A stretch of 64,000 bases of DNA from Vreelandella azerica (GTDB taxonomy: Bacteria > Pseudomonadota > Gammaproteobacteria > Pseudomonadales > Halomonadaceae): positions 372,001 to 436,000 of the forward strand of contig NZ_JABFHI010000004.1 in assembly GCF_013112225.1 (NCBI RefSeq). Reading direction: 5' to 3'. The notes beneath the pieces are model-generated. The model was not told the origin of the DNA, ran no database searches, and saw nothing but the letters and a program-made list of their open reading frames with translations. The translations under genes were made by a program, and so were the position numbers. Shown in pieces: positions 28,977-42,481 of this stretch. Numbering within the stretch: position 1 is the first letter of the stretch; each line of letters opens with the position of its first letter.

Positions 28977-29044
28977 GGAGTGTCTCCTTATAAATCCGGT
29001 TGGGTAGCCGGCTGGTTGGCCAGCGTCTATAGCTAACTGATCCG

Positions 29045-29785
29045 CTAGCCTATTGTTTGTGCTTTTTGTTCAAGTGCTGCCGCATAGCGGTCAGCCACGT
29101 TTTCCCGCGAGGCGCTAACGTGACGACGCATCAACAGCTCTGCCAACTCGGCATCTCCTGCTTCAATGGCATCCACGATGCGATGATGCTCGACAAAGGC
29201 GCGATGAGGCCGCGAACCGCTGGCGCTGAACTGGGTGCGATACAGCCGCACCAGGTAATAAAGGTCATCGCATAACAGATTCATCAACATCTTGTTATGG
29301 CTGCCCAATACAATGCGGTAGTGAAAATCCAGATCCCCTTCACGCTGGTAATAGGCCTCACCGCGTTTAAGGTCATCCTGGCTTTCATGCACGGCCAATA
29401 CGTTGCGCAGACCGGCAATTTCATCCTTGGTCATGTGCTCGGCGGCCAGGCGCGCTGCCATGCTTTCCAACGCCTCGCGTACATCGAAGAGCTCCAGCAG
29501 TTCCTGCATGGATAGCTGCACCACGCGTGCGCCAACATGGGGAACCCGCTCGATCAGGCGATGAGCTTCCAGACGACGCATGGCTTCACGCAGCGGCCCA
29601 CGGGAAATGCCATAGGTTTTTGAAAGCCCCGGCTCGGTAATCTTGCTGCCTGGCGCAATCTCTCCACGTACAATCGCATCCTGCAACTGATGGAAGACCC
29701 GCTCTGCCAGAGTACGTACTTCCGGTGATGCGTCTTCAGCCGTTTCGGCCGATGTAAGTAGTGAACGCGTAGCAAGTGATGTCAT
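29045..29785 (-). CDS. GntR/FCD-type regulator, probable controller of the prp operon
   Basis: A 246-residue regulator: an N-terminal winged helix (about 25-90, with [20 protein letters not shown] and [20 protein letters not shown]) and an FCD effector domain (about 100-230). The FCD domain carries metal/ligand histidines in [17 protein letters not shown] and ALMRRHVS-like [16 protein letters not shown] proteins usually sense small carboxylates; methylcitrate or 2-methylisocitrate would suit, by inference from the position directly upstream of prpB. Start ATG 29785; a perfect 12-base palindrome ends 6 bases before it, suggesting autorepression. A 20-codon longer frame would translate through that palindrome and is less likely. 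Confidence 0.88.
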   Translation of the reverse strand: MTSLATRSLLTSAETAEDASPEVRTLAERVFHQLQDAIVRGEIAPGSKITEPGLSKTYGISRGPLREAMRRLEAHRLIERVPHVGARVVQLSMQELLELFDVREALESMAARLAAEHMTKDEIAGLRNVLAVHESQDDLKRGEAYYQREGDLDFHYRIVLGSHNKMLMNLLCDDLYYLVRLYRTQFSASGSRPHRAFVEHHRIVDAIEAGDAELAELLMRRHVSASRENVADRYAAALEQKAQTIG

Positions 29786-29790
29786 GGCTG

Positions 29791-29802
29791 ATTGTCGACA
29801 AT
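29791..29802. promoter_or_regulatory. Palindromic operator next to the GntR start codon
   Basis: ATTGTCGACAAT is a perfect 12-base palindrome whose nearer end is 5 bases from the ATG of the GntR gene, over the ribosome-binding region. It has the GT-N-AC core layout (TTGTCGACAA) known for several FCD-family operators. Binding there would block both transcription and initiation of the whole unit; this role is inferred. Confidence 0.65.
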
Positions 29803-30090
29803 TATGGTATGAATGAACTTTATCCTCGTCTGATACTGGCGTCAACTAGCCAATATAGCCGATATTATGCATCTTTCGTTGTACTCTTGCCTTTCGTCTA
29901 CTACTTAGTGTCAACAATCTACCTGAAACCAGCGTTAGCATTGCCTTTGTCAATGCTATTTACTTCATCGGCTGGCAAAACCGCTGGCAGGTGGTGGATA
30001 AAACGTGGAAACCGCGTCGACTGGCGACACTGGCTTAACACTCATTGCCCCCTAAACTATGCAGCCATTCACTCGCCTGGTTGATGGTGC
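29803..30090. other. Gap between the GntR gene and pabB, with an unexplained open frame
   Basis: No recognised gene. On plus, a frame ending at TAA near 30038 reads SIAFVNAIYFIGWQNRWQVV then DKTWKPRRLATLA, which looks protein-like (a hydrophobic stretch then a basic tail). It has no plausible ATG or GTG start in frame and no ribosome site, so it may be a gene remnant, or a short gene damaged by a base error. The divergent promoters for the GntR gene and pabB must lie here, but I see no strong -35/-10 pair. Confidence 0.35.
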
Positions 30091-31455
30091 ATGAACGTAG
30101 CGCTGACACTGACGTCTCTTCCTTATGTAATGGACCCTATTGCTGTGTTTGCACGCTTGCGCAAACGGCCTGGGGCTGTCTTGCTCGATAGCGGCCGACC
30201 TGACGCCAACGGCCGCTATGACATTATCAGCAGCGACCCGCTGGCAACACTGTCCATTGGCCCTACCGGCGAGGCAGCTTTCAACTCCCGTGCGTTACCC
30301 AAGCCACCGGATACGTTGCACAAAGCGCCTTTTGCGCTGCAGGAATGGTTACTGGCGCAGCTTGACATCACGATGCCAGAGAACGATCTGCCGTTTAGCG
30401 GCGGCCTGATCGGGTACTGGAGCTATGATCTGGGGCGTTATACCCAGCAGCTCGATAGCCAACGCCCTGCCCCTACGTCGCTGCCACTGGCGCGCCTGGG
30501 CCTGTATGACTGGGCACTGGTGATTGACCACCTGAAGCAGGAAGTCACCCTGCTGGCCTCCCAGGCCCGGCGTGCGCAGGTTCTGCAATGGCTGGACGCC
30601 GCCGCTGCACCTGATGAGCCTTTTGCCTTGACGACAGCTTTCCGAGCGCAAATGACCCGCGAAGGCTATAGCCAGCGATTTGCTCAGGTGCAGCGTTATA
30701 TCCGTTCCGGTGATTGCTACCAGATCAACCTGGCCCAGCGCTTTTCCGCACACTATGAAGGGGATGTCTGGGCGGCCTATCTTCGCCTGCGCCGTGCTAC
30801 CCCTACGCCGTTTTCGGGCTTTATGGCCTGGCAGGACAAGGCGGTATTGTCCCTATCGCCCGAACGTTTCATACAGGCGCACCAGGGCAAGGTCGAAACG
30901 CGACCTATCAAAGGTACCCGCCCACGGGGCGCCAGCAGGGAACACGATGAGCAACTTGCTCAGCAGCTGTTGAGCAGCACTAAGGATCGTGCTGAAAATG
31001 TCATGATTGTGGATTTGTTGCGCAATGATCTGGGGCGGGTGTGCCAGTTCGGCAGCATCCATGTGCCCCAGCTATGTGAACTGGAAAGCTACCCGAATGT
31101 GCATCATCTGGTGAGTGTGGTGAGAGGCCAGCTGGACAAGGCAAACACGCCGCTGGCACTGCTTGAAGCTGCCTCACCGGGCGGGTCGATCACCGGCGCG
31201 CCGAAGATTCGCGCCATGCAGATCATCGATGAGCTGGAACCCTGCCAGCGCAGCGTTTACTGCGGCAGCCTGGGCTATATTGATCACACTGGCAGTATGG
31301 ATACATCGATTGCCATTCGTACCGTGGTGGCTGACGCCGGTCAGCTACACGTGTGGGGCGGCGGCGGCCTGGTGGCAGATTCCCAACCGGATGCCGAGTA
31401 CGATGAAACCCTCGACAAGATCCGTCACCTGATCAATGCGCTGACCTCAAGGTGA
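30091..31455 (+). CDS. pabB: Aminodeoxychorismate synthase component I
   Basis: Makes 4-amino-4-deoxychorismate from chorismate with glutamine-derived ammonia (PabA or TrpG), for folate. The 454 residues have an anthranilate-synthase I N-domain and a chorismate-binding domain with IRSGDCYQINLAQRF (about 208-222), the PIKGTRPRG loop, DLLRNDLGRVC and the C-terminal GAPKIRAMQIIDELEP and GSMDTSIAIRT. The KGT motif with a lysine (PIKGT, as in PabB) rather than the PIAGT of TrpE supports this call over a second trpE; the window's TrpE has PIAGTRKRG. It faces cysB tail to tail, with one base between the stops. Confidence 0.93.
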   Translation: MNVALTLTSLPYVMDPIAVFARLRKRPGAVLLDSGRPDANGRYDIISSDPLATLSIGPTGEAAFNSRALPKPPDTLHKAPFALQEWLLAQLDITMPENDLPFSGGLIGYWSYDLGRYTQQLDSQRPAPTSLPLARLGLYDWALVIDHLKQEVTLLASQARRAQVLQWLDAAAAPDEPFALTTAFRAQMTREGYSQRFAQVQRYIRSGDCYQINLAQRFSAHYEGDVWAAYLRLRRATPTPFSGFMAWQDKAVLSLSPERFIQAHQGKVETRPIKGTRPRGASREHDEQLAQQLLSSTKDRAENVMIVDLLRNDLGRVCQFGSIHVPQLCELESYPNVHHLVSVVRGQLDKANTPLALLEAASPGGSITGAPKIRAMQIIDELEPCQRSVYCGSLGYIDHTGSMDTSIAIRTVVADAGQLHVWGGGGLVADSQPDAEYDETLDKIRHLINALTSR

Positions 31456-31456
31456 A

Positions 31457-32500
<1,044 letters not shown>

Positions 32501-32716
32501 TCAGTCTAATAGAATAAAAAACATAATCATAATATCGTTATAGTATAAAAAAATCCATGGCAGACGTGTTTATTTGCCACCAGTGCCGATGACCGCTAAC
32601 ATTTGTCGGCTTGGCGCATTGTAAACGCGCTATCGATTCGCACGACCTATGTTGCATTCACTATAGCAACGACTTACGCAACGCCATTGCAAGAGCAACG
32701 CAAACAGGAGAATTCT

Positions 32717-33037
32717 ATGTCCCAGGTTGATGTCACTAACGCCAATTTTGAGCAAGAAGTGATCAACGCCGACCAGCCCGTATTACTGAAGTTCTGGGCC
32801 CCCTGGTGTGGCCCTTGCAAAGTAATGGCACCGGTGGTTGACGAAGTTGCCGAGGAACGCGGCGATGGTCTGAAAGTGGTCAGTATCAATGTTGACGACG
32901 CGCCTGAAATTGCCGCTGAACAAGGCGTGCGTGGTGTCCCCACCGTCATGCTGTTCAAATCCGGCACCAAGGTTGCTTCACTGGTTGGCGCACAATCCAA
33001 ATCCCAACTCAACCAGTTTATTGAGCAAAACGCCTGA
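32717..33037 (+). CDS. trxA: Thioredoxin
   Basis: A 106-residue thioredoxin with active site WCGPCK in FWAPWCGPCKVMAP (about 27-40), the conserved cis-Pro region GVRGVPTVMLFKSG (about 70-83) and GAQSKSQLNQFI near the end. General cytoplasmic dithiol reductant. The start was set to ATG 32717, with CAGGAG 9 bases upstream; the frame reaches back to 32603 but without a ribosome site or similarity. A bidirectional terminator follows. Confidence 0.96.
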   Translation: MSQVDVTNANFEQEVINADQPVLLKFWAPWCGPCKVMAPVVDEVAEERGDGLKVVSINVDDAPEIAAEQGVRGVPTVMLFKSGTKVASLVGAQSKSQLNQFIEQNA

Positions 33038-33054
33038 TAGCCATCAGGCCTATC

Positions 33055-33085
33055 AAAAAGACCGCCGTTTGTGGCGGTCTTTTTT
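33055..33085. terminator. Bidirectional Rho-independent terminator after trxA
   Basis: AAAAAGACCGCC (33055-33066) pairs with GGCGGTCTTTTT (33073-33084) around GTTTGT. It has a T run on both strands, so it can end trxA on plus and the convergent transporter gene on minus. Confidence 0.93.
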
Positions 33086-33099
33086 ATATCTGCCGCCCG

Positions 33100-34224
33100 C
33101 TATTCATCCCGCTTCATAGGAGGCTTGGTCGCTTCACGCAGTGGCTTTTCAACCGAATCCTCCAGATGCGCACCTGGCCCCAACAAATGCGCCATCCAGC
33201 GGGTTTGCGGATGGCTATCCAGGGCAATCTTCAGCGTCATGGTCAACAATACCGATAGCAGCATTCCCGCCGCACCAAATACCCAGCCCCACACCACCAG
33301 GGAGAGAAACGCGATCAGCGTCGACAATCCCAAGGCGCGCCCCATCAAGCGTGGCTCCACCAGATTACCCAGCACGAAGTTAATACCCAAATAGCACATT
33401 GATAGCAAGAACGCCTGCCACAAACCACTATCCTGAGAAACCAGCAACAGCAACACCGGCGGCACCGCCGCAATGGCCGAGCCAATATTGGGTATAAAAT
33501 TCAGCGCAAATGCCAAGACCGCCCACAACAGCGGAAATTCAACTCCCACCACCAGACAGGAAATCCACACCAGCACTGCCGTGGCCAGACTGATAATCGT
33601 CTTAACCGCCAGATAGCGCTTGAACGTACGGCTGAACTCAGAGAACCGCTTCAGGCTAGGCGCCGGATTTTCCAGCGCCAGCGATACCTTGTCGCGAAAG
33701 TGCAGCGTTTCGAACAACATGAACACCACCAGTAGCGACACCACTATGCTCTGCATGAACAGATTGCCGATCTCACCCAGAATCGCCGGCATCCAGGACG
33801 TGATGCTCTGATTATCAAACAGGGTATTCAGTTGTTCAGGGTCAATCGCAAGCCCCATGGAAGACAAGGTATTCAGCAGACTCTCATAGGCCGCATAAAG
33901 GCGCGTCTCAATATCCGGCAGCGAATCGACAAAGGTGCTGAAACTGTTAACCACCAGCAAGCCCAGCAGCGATGCCAGCCCCAGCAGCACCATCAAGGTC
34001 AGCAACACCGCCAAACGCATCGACAACCCCAAGCGGTGAAGCCACTGCACCGGCGATGTACAAACCACCGCAATAAAAAACGCCAGCAACAGCGGCACCA
34101 GCAAGCTGGAGCCCGCTTTCATGCCACCAATAATAATCACTAGCGCCGCCAGAGATAGCGTGGCATTGAGCGGCATACTGCTGTAGCTGTCGTTTTGTGA
34201 CGGTTCTTTAACGGGGTCAAGCAT
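33100..34224 (-). CDS. AI-2E family transporter (PerM/TqsA/YdiK type)
   Basis: A 374-residue inner-membrane protein with the family layout: two helices near the N-terminus (SLAALVIIIGGMKAGSSLLV, LLLAFFIAVVC), a third (LAVLLTLMVLLGLASLLGLL), a soluble insert, then five more helices after residue 170. The conserved VEPRLMGRALGLSTLIAFLS and FIPNIGSAIAAVPP, typical of this family, lie in the last third. Members export varied small solutes or Na+, and only a few handle AI-2, so no substrate is assigned. The start was set at ATG 34224, with AAGGAGG about 13 bases upstream (rather far). A 29-codon longer frame has no support. Confidence 0.86.
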   Translation of the reverse strand: MLDPVKEPSQNDSYSSMPLNATLSLAALVIIIGGMKAGSSLLVPLLLAFFIAVVCTSPVQWLHRLGLSMRLAVLLTLMVLLGLASLLGLLVVNSFSTFVDSLPDIETRLYAAYESLLNTLSSMGLAIDPEQLNTLFDNQSITSWMPAILGEIGNLFMQSIVVSLLVVFMLFETLHFRDKVSLALENPAPSLKRFSEFSRTFKRYLAVKTIISLATAVLVWISCLVVGVEFPLLWAVLAFALNFIPNIGSAIAAVPPVLLLLVSQDSGLWQAFLLSMCYLGINFVLGNLVEPRLMGRALGLSTLIAFLSLVVWGWVFGAAGMLLSVLLTMTLKIALDSHPQTRWMAHLLGPGAHLEDSVEKPLREATKPPMKRDE

Positions 34225-34465
34225 ATGACGCGCAAAGCCTCCTTGCAGGGTGATGGATACTGCATGATGACGCCTCGCGCCCCTTTGCACAAACGTCATA
34301 CGCGTTAGCATGCAGCAAAAACCATATAGCTAATAAAGGAAACTATGCTGGTAGCAAGAACTTTTGCTCTTTAATCGTCTCAAAGGCGAACTTGGTACAC
34401 GTCAGGGTCAACAGCTACTCAGCGAATCACCTTCGCTATCGTTAAACACTGTCAGGAAGGCTTTT

Positions 34466-37095
<2,630 letters not shown>

Positions 37096-37254
37096 ATGTT
37101 GGAAAATGTCATGCCTTATGTATACGGCGGTATCATCTTACTCAGCGTTTTGTGTTTTGGCACCGTGATCTGGCTTGGACGGAGTTTGCGCGCAAGCGAG
37201 GCGCCAGCGCCTGCTGAAGAGGAAAAAGATTCCCAGGAAGCCAAGGCCAGCTAA
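37096..37254 (+). CDS. Small single-pass membrane protein, 52 aa
   Basis: Short gene with a good ribosome site (AGAGGTAAAGG just before ATG 37096). The product has a short N-terminus MLENVMPYVYGG, one membrane helix (about 13-31, IILLSVLCFGTVIWLG), then RSLRASEAP and an acidic tail AEEEKDSQEAKAS. Positive residues directly after the helix (RSLR) place the tail in the cytoplasm. I do not recognise the family; the size, site and clean helix support a real protein. It lies 172 bases before ydiJ on the same strand, though too far to claim an operon. Confidence 0.65.
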   Translation: MLENVMPYVYGGIILLSVLCFGTVIWLGRSLRASEAPAPAEEEKDSQEAKAS

Positions 37255-37426
37255 CCAGTTACCGGTGCTCAGTGGCCATTTTATGGCTTTTTTGCCGATG
37301 CTACTGTGTGCAGTCAGGGGTGCCTGCGGTAAAGTGGAAGCATTCGAATGGCTGGAATCTGGCCGTGTTCTTTCACCTCGTTCTGCCTGAGGCAGCCGAG
37401 CCGATAACGATGGCGTAGCCCCTACC

Positions 37427-40400
37427 ATGATTGCATCCCTGGATTCTGACCGCGTCGCCTTTGAGTCGCTAAGCAGTGACTATGTGCGCTTCCTTGAAAT
37501 CCTCAAGGCCAATGGCTTTGAAGGTGAGATTTGCCCGGATTATGCCAGCCGCACCGTGCTAGCCACCGACAACTCCATCTACCAACGCTGGCCCCAGGCG
37601 GTGGTGTATCCTAAGCACAGCGAAGACCTCACGCGCATTACCCGAATGGCGGCTCAGGTGCCTAACCGCAATATTGTGCTCACCGCTCGTGGCGGCGGTA
37701 CTGGTACCAACGGCCAGTCATTGACTGACGGCATCGTGGTTGATGTGTCGCGGCATATGAACCGCATCCTGGAGATTGATGTAGCGAACCGTCGGGTTCG
37801 GGTTCAGGCAGGCGTGGTGAAGGATCAGCTTAACGCGGCCCTTAAACCCCACGGGCTGTTTTTCGCACCAGAGCTTTCCACCTCCAACCGCGCCACCATT
37901 GGCGGGATGATTTCAACCGACGCCAGCGGCCAAGGCAGCTGTGAATACGGCAAAACCCGCCATCACGTGCTGGAGCTTGATACCGTCCTGATCGGCGGTG
38001 AACACCTGCATATAGCCGCCCACTCAGCAGCGCTGAGGAAGACGCTGCCTGCCAGCAGGCAGGCATCATCGGGGATATTCACCGCACCGCCGCCAGGATT
38101 ATTGACCAGCAGCGAGACCTGATTGAGGCCAAGTTCCCGCCCCTCAATCGCTGCCTGACCGGCTATGATCTGGCCCATCTGCGCACCGAACAGGGCGAGC
38201 TGGATATCAACAGCCTGCTGTGCGGCTCAGAAGGCTCGCTGGGCTTTCTGAATGAAGCCGTCCTGAATGTGCTGCCGATTCCTAAGCACTCCACCCTGGT
38301 CAACGTGCGCTACGCGGGCTTCATGGATGCCCTGCGCGATGCCAAGGCACTGATGGCCAGCAGCGAGCGGCCGACCTCGATTGAAACCGTCGATGATCAG
38401 GTGTTACTGCTGGCCATGGACGATTTTGTGTGGGATAGCGTCGCCACCTTTTTCCCTGAAGGTGATACACCGATCCGCGGCATCAATCTGGTCGAGTTCA
38501 ATGACGACGACCCTGAGCGCCTGGCCCGCCGGATCAAGGCATTTACGGATCACTTGAGCCAGGATACCAGCGTTCAACGCTTGGGCTACACCCTGGCCCA
38601 AGGGCGGGCAGACATCCAGAAAGTCTACGCCATGCGCAAACGCGCCGTGGGCCTGTTAGGCAATGCCAAAGGCGAAAAGCGCCCGATTGCCTTTGTCGAG
38701 GATACCGCTGTGCCTCCGGAGCATCTGGCGGATTTTATCGCCGAATTCCGTGCTGCACTGGATGCCCGCGAGCTGCAATATGGCATGTTCGGCCATGTGG
38801 ATGCCGGGGTGCTTCACGTGCGCCCGGCCATAGATATGAAAGACCCGCAACAGGAACGCCTGATTCGCGAGGTCTCAGATGAAGTCGTCGCCCTGACTCA
38901 GAAATATGGGGGCCTGCTGTGGGGCGAGCATGGTAAAGGGGTACGCTCCGAGTTCGGCCCTAAATTCTTTGCTGAACTCTACCCCAGCCTGCAACGGGTC
39001 AAGGCAGCGTCCCGGAAAACCAGCTCAACCCGGGCAAGATTGCTTCGCCCCTGCCCGCTTCCGTCAACCCTGATGATGGCGTGATTGCCCGGGACAGCGA
39101 CCCTGCCCTGCTCAAAGTGGATGGCGTGATTACCCGCGGCCAGCTTGACCGACACATTGATGAGCGCGCCTGGCAGGCCTATGACGCGGCGGTGTATTGC
39201 AACGGCAACGGCGCCTGCTACAACTACGATGTGGACGACCCCATGTGCCCATCGTGGAAGGCGACTCGGGATCGCGTGCATTCACCCAAGGGCCGCGCCA
39301 GCCTGATGCGCGAATGGCTGCGCTTGCAGCAGGAGGCGGGCATTGACGTAGTGGAAGAGTCACGCAAGAAAAAAGCTGAAGGTGTGTTTGGCTTTATTAA
39401 AAGCTTTCCGCTGCGCGCCATGAATACCTTGAGCAGAAAACAGCGCCACGACTACTCCCATCAGGTGTATGACGCCATGGCGAGCTGTCTGGCGTGTAAA
39501 TCCTGCGCTGGGCAGTGCCCCATCAAGGTTAACGTGCCCCAGTTCCGCTCCCAGTTTCTGGAAGTCTACCACGGCCGTTACCTGCGCCCGCTGCGCGACT
39601 ATATCGTCGGTGGCACCGAGCATATGCTGCCGACCATGGGCAGAGTGGCCCCGCTTTATAATGCCGTGATCGGCCAGCGCTGGGTGGATACCCTGATGCG
39701 TAAGGGCTTGGGGATCAGCGATTCGCCCAAGGTCTCCCGCGCCAGTGTCAAAAAACAGCTGCGCGCCTGGGGGTCGCGGAAGCCACGCCTACCTCGCTGG
39801 CCATGCTGACGGAAAAGCAGCGCGCCAATAGCGTGGTTCTGGTTCAGGATGCCTTTACCACCCATTTTGAAGCCACCCTGGTGATGGACATTATCGAACT
39901 GCTGACCCGCCTGGAGATACGGGTGTTAGTTATGCCCTTTTCCGCCAACGGCAAACCGCTGCATGTGCAGGGTTTTCTGGGCGCTTTCGAACGCACCGCC
40001 CGTCAGCAGGCCAAGCGCTTAGCCACCCTGGCGCGTTTTGAAGTACCACTGGTGGGCATTGATCCGGCCATGACGCTGACCTACCGTCAGGAATACGTTA
40101 AAGCCCTTGGCCAGGATGCCGTGCCCCCGTGCTGCTGCTCCAGGAATGGCTGGCCACGCACCTGAACACCCTGGCGCCACAGCGGCTTGAACTGGATGAC
40201 CCAGGGTTCCGGCTGCTTTCCCATTGCACCGAAAAAACCAATGCCCCCGGCAGCCCCAAGGCCTGGCAGCAGGTGTTTAACGCCTTTGGTTTACAGCTTG
40301 AACTGGCCAGCAGCGGCTGCTGTGGCATGTCGGGCACTTACGGCCATGAAACCCGTAACGTGGCAACCTCAAAAACCATCTACGCTCAATCCTGGCAGCC

Positions 40401-40554
40401 CCAGGTGGAAGCCGAGGAAAATAGCGGCAGACTACTAGCCACCGGCTATTCCTGCCGCAGCCAGGTCAAACGCTTCTCACAGCAGACCTTGCCCCACCCG
40501 TTACAGGCACTGCTGACGCAGTTAAGATCGGCTGATCAGAAAAGCGTCGGTTAA
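37427..40554 (+). CDS. ydiJ: YdiJ-type FAD-linked oxidase / D-2-hydroxyglutarate dehydrogenase (four apparent frameshifts)
   Basis: A large flavo-Fe-S dehydrogenase, about 1,044 residues when repaired (E. coli YdiJ 1,018). Order: FAD-binding PCMH domain (VLTARGGGTGTNGQSLTDG, FAPELSTSNRATIGGMISTD), FAD-oxidase C domain (FGHVDAGVLHVRPAIDM, GLLWGEHGKGVRSEFGP), a ferredoxin region (CNGNGACYN, CLACKSCAGQCPIKVNVPQF), and CCG-type cysteine motifs at the end (SSGCCGMSGTYGHE). E. coli YdiJ oxidises D-2-hydroxyglutarate. Errors: one base lost near 38033-38036, G run 39769-39773, C run 40124-40128, and at 39008-39014 about four bases missing from the conserved AAFDP-x-NQLNPGKI motif. Start ATG 37427 lacks an obvious ribosome site. 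Confidence 0.9.
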
Positions 40555-40559
40555 AACGT

Positions 40560-40588
40560 AACAAGCCCCGCCTGAAGCGGGGCTTGTT
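40560..40588. terminator. Strong hairpin between convergent ydiJ and trpC
   Basis: AACAAGCCCCGC (40560-40571) pairs perfectly with GCGGGGCTTGTT (40577-40588) around CTGAA. It ends ydiJ on plus, 5 bases after its stop, and the trp cluster on minus (ACGTTTT follows on that side). U-tracts are weak, but the 12-bp GC-rich stem and position support bidirectional termination. Confidence 0.85.
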
Positions 40589-40611
40589 GCATGAGCACAA
40601 AGAAAAAAGCG

Positions 40612-41414
40612 TTAGAAAAACAGGGTTTTCAGCGCCTGGCCGGGGTCTTCTTCGCGCATAAAGGCTTCGCCGACCAGAAAACCGTTGATCTCATGGTCAC
40701 GCATCAGCTCAACATCGTCGCGGGTATGAATACCTGATTCGGTAATCACGGTCACGTCTGCGGGGATACGTGTCAGAAGGTCCAGGGTGGTATTCAGGCT
40801 GGTATCAAAGGTGTGCAGGTTACGGTTGTTGATACCCACCAGCTTGAGATCCAGCGCCAGCGCCCGTTCCAGCTCGTCACCGTCGTGAACTTCCACCAGC
40901 ACATCCATTCCCAGCTGCTGGGCCTGCTGGTTGAGATCGCGCATTCTGACATCATCCAGCGCCGACACAATCAGCAGAATACAGTCAGCGCCTATCGCCC
41001 GTGCTTCAGAGACCTGATAGCCGTGGGTGATAAAGTCCTTACGGATGACCGGCAGGCTGCAGGCATCCCGAGCGGCAATCAAGTAGTCTTCATGCCCCTG
41101 AAAATAGTCTGCATCGGTCAGCACAGACAAGCAGGCGGCACCGCCTTCGGCATAGCGCCTGGCAATCTCGGCAGGCTCAAAGTGCTCACGAATCACGCCC
41201 TTGGACGGTGAGGCTTTTTGATCTCCGCGATCACGGCCGGGTCGCCACTGGCGATCCGCTGGTTCAAGGCCTGAATGAACCCACGCGGGGCACTCTGATG
41301 CTTGGCCAGCGCCAGAAGGTCAGTTTCAGACACCGCCTCGCGGCGCTCGGCGACTTCCTGATCCTTGCGGGCCAGAATACGGGTAAGAATGGTGGGCGTT
41401 GCCTGATCAGTCAT
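40612..41414 (-). CDS. trpC: Indole-3-glycerol phosphate synthase (one apparent frameshift)
   Basis: Ring closure to indole-3-glycerol phosphate in tryptophan synthesis. The 267 residues (repaired) form a TIM barrel: [14 protein letters not shown] (substrate-binding Lys, about 51-64), [26 protein letters not shown] (catalytic Lys), [11 protein letters not shown] and [16 protein letters not shown] run 41215-41219 (plus strand) lacks one T, splitting the KKASPSKG motif; read literally the gene is two frames. It is a stand-alone TrpC, not fused to TrpF as in E. coli. It is last in trpG-trpD-trpC, 10 bases after trpD. Confidence 0.94.
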
Positions 41415-41424
41415 AGGGTCTCTC

Positions 41425-42444
41425 TTACTGTTTGAAGACGCTGGTGAAATGCGCCAGCTCTCGCAGTTTTTCCAATGGCAGGCCGGAAGCCTGAGCGTCT
41501 TGAGCGACCATCACGCCTTCCTTCAGGGTATCCGCCACACCGGCGCAGTAAAGCGCCGCACCGGCATTCAGCGCCACCATATCCGCCGCAGCCCCTTCGC
41601 CTGCCAGAGATGCTTTTACCAACTGAAGGCTTTCCGCCGCACTGTTAGCCTTCAGGGAAGCCAGGCTCTGGCGCTCGATGCCCAGGGTTTCAGGCTCAAT
41701 GGTGTAATGATGGATGGCACCGTCCTTCAGCTCTGCCACCAGAGTAGGCGCGGCCAGGGAGATTTCATCCAGCCCATCTTCGGAATGTACTACCATGACA
41801 TGGCGGCTACCCAGCTGTTGCAACACCTCAGCCATCAGCGGCACCAGCTCAGGCGAGTAAACCCCCAACACCTGATTCGGCGCACCGGCCGGGTTGGTCA
41901 GCGGCCCGAGAATATTGAACAGGGTACGTACCCCCATCTCGCGGCGCGGGCCAATGGCATGGCGCATGGCCGGGTGATGATTGGGGGCAAACATGAAGCC
42001 TACGCCAACCTGCTCGATACAGCGGCTGACCTGCTCCGGGTTGAGATCCAGGTAAATACCGGCAATATCAAAAAGATCCGCACTGCCTGATGAAGACGAC
42101 ACACTGCGGTTACCGTGTTTGGCCACATGCGCCCCGGCACCGGCGGCAACAAAGCTTGCCGCCGTGGAGACATTGAAAAGATTGGCACCGTCGCCCCCGG
42201 TGCCAACAATATCAACCACATTGCCGGTATCCAGAGTCACCCGCTTCATCAGCTCGCGCATCACCTCGGCCGCTGCGCTGATTTCAACCGCGCTCTCGCC
42301 TTTCATTGCCAGCCCCACCAGCAAGCCGCCAATCTGGGCATCGGTCGCCTCACCGGTCATGATCTGACGCATCAAGGCGTGCATCTGGTCAAAGGTCAGA
42401 TTTTCGCGCTGCATCACAGCGTTAATGGCATCTCGCATGAGCAT
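41425..42444 (-). CDS. trpD: Anthranilate phosphoribosyltransferase
   Basis: Attaches phosphoribose to anthranilate. The 339 residues include the helical N-domain MRQIMTGEATDAQIGGLLVG, the PRPP/metal site VGTGGDGANLFNVSTAASFV (about 80-99), KHGNRSVSSSSGSADL and the anthranilate-site region HHPAMRHAIGPRREMGVRT with FNILGPLTNPAGAPNQ. Not fused to TrpG, unlike E. coli. Start ATG 42444, with GGAGG 11 bases upstream (a second ATG at 42438 is possible). trpG lies 37 bases upstream. Confidence 0.95.
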   Translation of the reverse strand: MLMRDAINAVMQRENLTFDQMHALMRQIMTGEATDAQIGGLLVGLAMKGESAVEISAAAEVMRELMKRVTLDTGNVVDIVGTGGDGANLFNVSTAASFVAAGAGAHVAKHGNRSVSSSSGSADLFDIAGIYLDLNPEQVSRCIEQVGVGFMFAPNHHPAMRHAIGPRREMGVRTLFNILGPLTNPAGAPNQVLGVYSPELVPLMAEVLQQLGSRHVMVVHSEDGLDEISLAAPTLVAELKDGAIHHYTIEPETLGIERQSLASLKANSAAESLQLVKASLAGEGAAADMVALNAGAALYCAGVADTLKEGVMVAQDAQASGLPLEKLRELAHFTSVFKQ

Positions 42445-42481
42445 GAATTTGTGAGCCTCCAGGCTGAGATAATGAGCGTTT

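Noticed and set aside
30091-31455. Calling this gene a second trpE
   Set aside because: The PIKGTRPRG motif with Lys is the PabB form; the window's own TrpE has PIAGT with Ala.
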